Assembly (NCBI GenBank): GCA_023250385.1
Contig: JAHFAU010000064.1
Coordinates: 1 to 10,034 of the forward strand
Direction of reading: 5' to 3'
DNA length: 10,034 bases
From: Anaerolineales bacterium
GTDB taxonomy: Bacteria > Chloroflexota > Anaerolineae > Anaerolineales > E44-bin32
The translations under genes and the position numbers were made by a program. This document shows, piece after piece, positions 6,452 to 10,034 of this stretch. The first letter of the stretch is position 1, and each line of letters opens with the position of its first letter. A model generated the notes under the pieces. It did not search any database. It was not told the origin of the DNA and worked only from the letters and a program-made list of their open reading frames with translations.

Positions 6452-7954
6452 TCAGTCCCGCAGGGTCAGGCCCACCGCCACAGCTCCGGCCAAGATCTGC
6501 GCAACCAGCAGGAAGGCCGGGAGGCGGAAGTAGACTGACTTGTCCGGGCTGAGATCCAGCGCGGCAGGCTCGAGCCGGAAGAGGGTCGAGGCGTACCAGC
6601 CAAGCGCTAAAGCAACGAGCGCAAATCCGACCAGCAGGATGACCCTGGATCCGCCTCCCTGGCGGCTGACGGGGACCCGTTCTCCCTTGTTGCCCCGGCG
6701 GTAGATCAGGAAACTAAGGAAGGTCGCCACGATGATGAAATTAATCACCGCGTTTTTGGCCGCCATCAGCCCGAGGAACTTCAGAGTCGGATGGAATTGA
6801 CCGCCGATGATTGCCTGCTCGCTGGGCGTGAGCGGGAGATTGTGCGGGGTCAGCCAGATCGCAAAGCAGACGATCAGGATGACATCCAGCCACTTGATGT
6901 ACTTGGAGTAGCGCTCGGATCCCGGGATGCGGCTCATCCCGCTCCATAGGTAGAAGTTGGCCCCGATAAAAAGTGCCCCGATGAGGATCGCCTGCATGAT
7001 GAAGGTCCAGGAAAAAGTGCCGCCCATCATGTTGTTTCCCATCACTGCGCTGTACGAGTACACCTCCCGGCCGAGGTAGTAGCCGGCAAACGGCAACGGG
7101 ATCAGGGCCGCTACTCCAATGAAATTCCCCATGTAACCCATCCAGTCGTAGTAGGCCCTAGTCTGTTCGTCCTTGGCGTTCAAGAAACGGACCGCGGCAT
7201 AGGCACCGACGATGAACCCGCCGAAGGCGATATTGCCGATAAACCGGTGGATGTTCAGCGGAGTCCAGAGCGGATTGTTGATCGCTTCCCAGAGTTTGCC
7301 GGTCCATTCCAGGGTGAGCGGATTCAGGCCGGTCGACAACACAGCTCCTGTCTCCGCCTCGACCTCCGCCAGAGGCGGACTCATCATGAAGGTCACCCAG
7401 GAGTTGGCGATCAACATGACCGCAACTCCGAAGATATTCAGCAAGACTCCGGACAGCAAGTGCCACTTCTTGCGCGGCCCTTGCAAGCGGTTCCAGGAGT
7501 AGAGGTAAAAGTACATCGTGAACGCTTCGGCAAAGAACAACAGTCCGTACCAGGCGTAGGTCGGGCTGAAGACATCGGAGAGGTGCGACATGAAGGTCGG
7601 GTAGAGGGCGAACAGGCTGAATGCCAATAGCCCTCCAAAGGCCGCGGTCGTGGAAAACGCCGCGGCCAGCAGCTTGGTGAAATCGTGGGCGAGCTTGTCA
7701 AAGCGGGGCTGCTTGCTCCGGTGGCCGATGTACTCGGTGACCAAGGCAAAGATCGGAACTCCCAGGACGAAGGCTGCAAACAGCAGGTGGAGCTGCGCGA
7801 CGATCCAGATCACCAGCCGCGAATCGAGGCCGAAGTAGCTTCGATAATCCGGCGGCTGCCCCCCTTGGGCGCTCGAAGGACCGACCAGCGCGAAGCTCGC
7901 AAGCAGCACCAACCCAACTGCCAGGAAGGCGCGCGCCCGTCGTCGGCTCAGCAT
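6452..7954 (-). CDS. Cytochrome bd-like oxidase subunit I
   Basis: A 500-aa polytopic membrane protein related to CydA, probably a terminal oxidase or oxidase-like subunit. By eye alignment to E. coli CydA, QLHLLFAAFVLG carries His56 (equivalent of His19), AEAFTMYFYLYSWNRL carries Glu143 (Glu107), NIHRFIG carries His236 (His186, haem b558) and SWTFIMQ carries Met320 (Met393). The CydA GRQPW motif and long quinol loop are not seen; the corresponding region reads WLTPHNLPLTP (367-377). Such bd-like proteins are known from Nitrospira-type nitrite oxidizers. Residues 1-30 look like a cleavable signal peptide ending SSAQ, unusual for CydA. The ATG at 7954 has GGGAGGG eight bases upstream; the first codons and the RBS lie in a 59-bp tandem repeat. 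There is no cydB. Confidence 0.88.
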   Translation of the reverse strand: MLSRRRARAFLAVGLVLLASFALVGPSSAQGGQPPDYRSYFGLDSRLVIWIVAQLHLLFAAFVLGVPIFALVTEYIGHRSKQPRFDKLAHDFTKLLAAAFSTTAAFGGLLAFSLFALYPTFMSHLSDVFSPTYAWYGLLFFAEAFTMYFYLYSWNRLQGPRKKWHLLSGVLLNIFGVAVMLIANSWVTFMMSPPLAEVEAETGAVLSTGLNPLTLEWTGKLWEAINNPLWTPLNIHRFIGNIAFGGFIVGAYAAVRFLNAKDEQTRAYYDWMGYMGNFIGVAALIPLPFAGYYLGREVYSYSAVMGNNMMGGTFSWTFIMQAILIGALFIGANFYLWSGMSRIPGSERYSKYIKWLDVILIVCFAIWLTPHNLPLTPSEQAIIGGQFHPTLKFLGLMAAKNAVINFIIVATFLSFLIYRRGNKGERVPVSRQGGGSRVILLVGFALVALALGWYASTLFRLEPAALDLSPDKSVYFRLPAFLLVAQILAGAVAVGLTLRD

Positions 7955-8013
7955 GGATTCAGCCCTCCCGTTTTGCCTGGCTGCGAGGCGAGGACCTGCC
8001 GACTGCTCAGCAT
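7948..8013 (-). other. Possible 21-codon leader mini-ORF ending across the oxidase start
   Basis: The duplicated ATG in repeat copy 2 opens a frame MLSSRQVLASQPGKTGGLNP plus Cys, which stops at TGA within ATGCTGA of the oxidase start (seven-base overlap). Its ribosome-binding site (GCAGGGG) is weaker than the oxidase's. It may be a translated leader coupled to the oxidase or a by-product of the repeat. Confidence 0.3.
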
Positions 8014-8072
8014 GGATTCACCCCTGCCGTTTTGCCTGGCTGCGAGGCGAGGACCTGCCGACTGCTCAGCAT
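8007..8072 (-). other. Second leader mini-ORF from repeat copy 3
   Basis: The ATG in copy 3 opens a near-identical 21-codon frame (MLSSRQVLASQPGKTAGVNP plus Cys) that stops at TGA inside the ATGCTGA of copy 2. So the same start/stop overlap is repeated one unit further upstream. Coding is unproven and its ribosome-binding site (GGCGGG) is poor. Confidence 0.22.
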
Positions 8073-8144
8073 GGATTCAGCCCGCCACTATCCCCAGCCC
8101 GCGAGGCAAGCAGCTGCCGATTGCTCAGAATGGATCCTGCCCGC

Positions 8145-8222
8145 TGGTCCGATCTGCCTGCCCCTATCCCTTGGCGGTCCTGTGAATCTATTGGCTATGC
8201 GCAAAGTCTCGGTTCGACTCAC
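8145..8222. other. Unexplained leader segment between the blue-copper gene and the tandem repeat
   Basis: This is the non-repeat part of the 268-base gap. I find no good -35/-10 pair, no stem followed by a T-run and no gene. A weak AATAGATT on the minus strand (near 8187-8194) could be a -10 but lacks a partner at the right distance. The oxidase genes are therefore either read through from the blue-copper gene or driven by a promoter I cannot identify. Confidence 0.3.
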
Positions 8223-9005
8223 CTAGTATTCGGCGTTCAGGGTCGAGGTGCCGCCGGCTTCGACAGTCACCTGAAGGGTCCGGGTTCCGAGTTCGAGGTG
8301 CCAAATCTCGACCTGGTAGGTGCCGGGTGGAACGTTGGTGAGTGCGTAGCTGCCGTCGGCGCCGGTCACGACCGCGTAAGGGTTATCGACCGCCACAATG
8401 GTCGCATGCATCCACTGATGGACATCGCAATCGACCGGGATGACCTCGGGGAAGGTAAACGGGTCGCTCGTGATCTCAGTTTGGGTCCCCGGCTGGGCCA
8501 CGTTCAGGGGTGGGTTGTCAAACGGGGTCGTGTGCACGTTGTGCAGAATCCCGTCGCTGTTCCGTACGATCAGGGCCGATCCGACCGGCACGATAAGCAC
8601 CGAAGGCGAGTACAAACATCCGCGCTGGTCGAGCACAAAATCGGTCCCCACCTCGCTCAAGGGCTTGCCAGAAGAAATGTCGGTGATCCTAACCACCGCA
8701 TTCGTCAGACCACCCGCTGAGTCCGTTTGAACAGCCCTGAGTTCTATGCTGTCGCCACAGACCTCGTTATCTTTGTCCACAGTCACGATTTCCGGCTCGA
8801 CCGGCGGGCCGGCGTAACTGATCGTGCCATGGATCGTTCCCCCATTCGACACCACACCGCCCTGATAACCCTCCGCCGCCGGCGGCGCAGTGGTGGGTGG
8901 GATTTGGGTCGGAGCGGTTGTCGGCTCCGGGGCGGCCCCGCCGCATGCCGCGGGCAGTCCCAAGACAAGCACTATTCCCAGACACAGCAACAATCTTCGA
9001 TTCAT
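8223..9005 (-). CDS. Blue-copper (cupredoxin) lipoprotein with C-terminal carboxypeptidase-regulatory-like domain, copy A
   Basis: The paralogue of the protein at 1186-1953, 260 aa. A lipoprotein signal ends LPAAC (Cys21; Pro at -3 is a relaxed lipobox) and is followed by a Pro/Thr/Ala tether to about 45. Type 1 copper ligands are His155 in LHNVH and CDVHQWM giving Cys193, His196 and Met199, the amicyanin spacing. The second domain spans about 205-260 (TGADGSYALTNVPPGTY, then WH at 235-236). Cys83 and Cys130 are conserved in both copies. The start chosen is the ATG at 9005, because GGAGG lies four bases upstream and the signal peptide begins MNRRLLL; an in-frame start at 9050 would put 15 polar residues in front. 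CTCC-ACAT-GGAG could weakly hide the ribosome-binding site. It lies before the bd-like oxidase, for which it is a plausible donor (inference). Confidence 0.9.
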   Translation of the reverse strand: MNRRLLLCLGIVLVLGLPAACGGAAPEPTTAPTQIPPTTAPPAAEGYQGGVVSNGGTIHGTISYAGPPVEPEIVTVDKDNEVCGDSIELRAVQTDSAGGLTNAVVRITDISSGKPLSEVGTDFVLDQRGCLYSPSVLIVPVGSALIVRNSDGILHNVHTTPFDNPPLNVAQPGTQTEITSDPFTFPEVIPVDCDVHQWMHATIVAVDNPYAVVTGADGSYALTNVPPGTYQVEIWHLELGTRTLQVTVEAGGTSTLNAEY

Positions 9006-9033
9006 TCTGCCTCCATGTGGAGTTTCTAGTCTC

Positions 9034-9045
9034 TCAACCGGTTGA
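9034..9045. promoter_or_regulatory. 12-bp perfect palindrome upstream of blue-copper gene A
   Basis: TCAACCGGTTGA is its own reverse complement and lies 29 bases before the ATG at 9005, in the 60-base gap. It could be an operator half-site pair for a dimeric regulator, but only one copy is seen and no good promoter overlaps it. Confidence 0.25.
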
Positions 9046-9065
9046 AGCAACCCCCAAAGGATATC

Positions 9066-10034
9066 TTATCTTGCTGAGGGCTTGGGTGCCGAATTGCGAA
9101 CTCGTCGAGCAATTCCCCACTCGAGGGCGGCCGCCGCGAGCACAGCCGCAGGAACCCAAGCGTAGGCCAGGAGTGGCACCGGCTGCTCCAGGTAGATTAG
9201 CTGCCACGATCCGATCGCCCCGGCCTCTCCCTGCTCGCCGGATGCTCCATCCGAGGCCGCAAAGGCGATCGGAACGAATTCGCCCTGCGGGATTTGAAGA
9301 TCCGCCGCGTCGGCGGTTGCCAAGGAGCGGGAAATCAACAGAACATACCGACCCGCCTCAAATTCGGCCTGCCCCGCCAGTTCCTGGCCCGCCTGGCTGA
9401 CCCGAGTTCCGACACCTTCACTGGTTTCTTCCTGGACCGTGTTGCCTCTCGCATCCCAGACCCACAGATTCACCGGCTTGCCGGGCTCTCCAAAAACAAA
9501 GTACGGCCGCTCATCATTCTCGGCCAATGCGGCCGGTAATTCGACGGCGAGCGAATCTGGAAGATCACCCTGATCGCCGAATCGGTCATTCCACTCGAGG
9601 CGCAGTGCCAGTTCGGAACCATTGTGAAGCGCCTGGACCCAGATCCCTGGGATTCGCGCGGTGAAATTGCGCGGAGGGCGCATCAGCTGACCCACAAGCG
9701 GGTAATAGCTGGCTTCGGCCTGCTGCCAGATCAGGTCATCGGCGGTCGTCGGGGTCGGACCGTCGATCCGCCGAGCCAGGATGAAGGGTTGCGGTTGTGG
9801 GGTCTCGTCGTCCCCGAGCGAGTCAACATAGTAGGCCAGGTCCCACAGCTGATCGTCCGACAGCACCTCCGCGTAGGACGGCATCGGGCTGCCGGTCAGG
9901 CCGGTCTTGAGCCGGAGGTAAATGTCATCAGCGCTCGGCCCGCCGCGGAAAAACCACGGCACGCTCAGATCGGCCGGCACGATCGCTTGGCCAAAATCGT
10001 CGACGAGCTCGCCTGCGCTCGGACCGTCGCCGCG
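9066..10034 (-). CDS. Cytochrome c / ethylbenzene-dehydrogenase-gamma-like protein, C-terminal 322 aa; runs off the right edge
   Basis: The frame is open to the right edge, so the true start is outside; the GTG at 9980 is internal. The visible part begins RGDGPSAGELVDDF, the segment that in the paralogue (2010-3563) follows CXXCH, so at least one haem c lies just off the window; its Met ligand is in GSPMPSY. An EBDH-gamma-like domain follows, with RPYFVFG and PVNLWVW, then a C-terminal membrane helix and a basic end (ARRVRN). The order and even the tail (LEQPxP, then EWxxxRRVR) match the paralogue. Local differences are marked: QMP of the paralogue is ELP here, and AKPYF is ERPYF. The stop is TAA, followed by 60 bases to the blue-copper gene. 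It probably belongs to an enzyme complex encoded further right. Confidence 0.88.
   Translation of the reverse strand, partial: RGDGPSAGELVDDFGQAIVPADLSVPWFFRGGPSADDIYLRLKTGLTGSPMPSYAEVLSDDQLWDLAYYVDSLGDDETPQPQPFILARRIDGPTPTTADDLIWQQAEASYYPLVGQLMRPPRNFTARIPGIWVQALHNGSELALRLEWNDRFGDQGDLPDSLAVELPAALAENDERPYFVFGEPGKPVNLWVWDARGNTVQEETSEGVGTRVSQAGQELAGQAEFEAGRYVLLISRSLATADAADLQIPQGEFVPIAFAASDGASGEQGEAGAIGSWQLIYLEQPVPLLAYAWVPAAVLAAAALEWGIARRVRNSAPKPSAR

Larger units (their letters stand above)
7946..8144. repeat. 59-bp tandem repeat, three copies plus a partial fourth
   Basis: Copies begin at 7946, 8005, 8064 and 8123, each exactly 59 bases apart. Copies 1 and 2 differ at two positions only. Copy 3 matches copy 1 at about 46 of 59 positions, and copy 4 is recognisable only for its first 22 bases (19 matches). 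Divergence grows with distance from the oxidase gene. Each full copy contains, on the minus strand, GAATCCATGCTGAGC, that is, the oxidase start codon with its flanks. Copy 1 is the real start. Confidence 0.9.

Noticed and set aside
6452..6454. The in-frame TGA as a selenocysteine or readthrough codon
   Set aside because: No convincing stem-loop was seen just downstream and a GTG restart is available; a coupled second gene is simpler.
7946..8144. The 59-bp repeats as a CRISPR array
   Set aside because: The units are directly adjacent with no unique spacers, diverge progressively and overlap a start codon.
8195..8222. tRNA T-arm-like GGTTCGACTC on the plus strand
   Set aside because: The flanking bases do not pair as a T-stem and no acceptor, D or anticodon arms can be fitted upstream.
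7953..8720. A plus-strand open frame through the tandem repeat and blue-copper gene A
   Set aside because: Its repetitive Ala/Arg/Trp-rich product follows from the repeat and the antisense of a clear cupredoxin gene; no family features.
9016..9052. A promoter with TTGCTT and TAGAAA before blue-copper gene A
   Set aside because: The match is poor (3 of 6 at -35), spacing is 16 and the leader would barely contain the ribosome-binding site.

Overview
The window reads as one stretch of respiratory-chain genes, all on the minus strand, so transcription runs from high to low coordinates. GC is high, gaps between genes are short and several genes overlap by a few bases. The organism is probably an aerobic, chemolithotroph-like bacterium. 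Lipoproteins with an Ala-Ala-Cys-Gly-Gly start followed by Pro/Thr/Ala-rich linkers, and the style of the cytochrome c oxidase subunit II, fit Chloroflexota best, but this is an inference from protein style and not a phylogenetic result. A nitrite oxidizer or a relative using another type II DMSO-reductase-family enzyme is the working guess.

In transcription order the genes are: (1) the 3' part of a cytochrome c / ethylbenzene-dehydrogenase-gamma-like protein (right edge to 9066); (2) a blue-copper lipoprotein (9005-8223); (3) a 268-base leader containing a 59-bp tandem repeat; (4) a cytochrome bd-like oxidase subunit I (7954-6452); (5) a four-helix membrane protein in the same frame (6448-5924); (6) an unrecognised 131-aa protein (5924-5529); (7) a membrane-anchored dihaem cytochrome c whose second haem domain is of planctomycete type (5532-4408); (8) a membrane-anchored monohaem cytochrome c (4353-3556), whose start codon sits in a 10-bp inverted repeat; (9) a complete dihaem cytochrome c / EBDH-gamma-like protein (3563-2010); (10) a second blue-copper lipoprotein (1953-1186), preceded by a good sigma70-like promoter; (11) cytochrome c oxidase subunit II (1119-445); (12) the 5' part of cytochrome c oxidase subunit I (437 to the left edge).

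The layout contains the same three-gene order twice: cytochrome c/EBDH-gamma protein, then blue-copper lipoprotein, then terminal oxidase. The first copy leads to a bd-like oxidase and the second to a haem-copper oxidase. Inferred working: an extracytoplasmic molybdenum enzyme outside the window passes electrons to the haem b/haem c proteins, which pass them to the small blue-copper carriers and membrane cytochromes and then to one of two oxidases. The catalytic enzyme, cydB and the other cox genes are not visible here.

No tRNA, rRNA, CRISPR array, insertion sequence or convincing intrinsic terminator was seen. No gene-free stretch exceeds 300 bases; the longest is 7955-8222.
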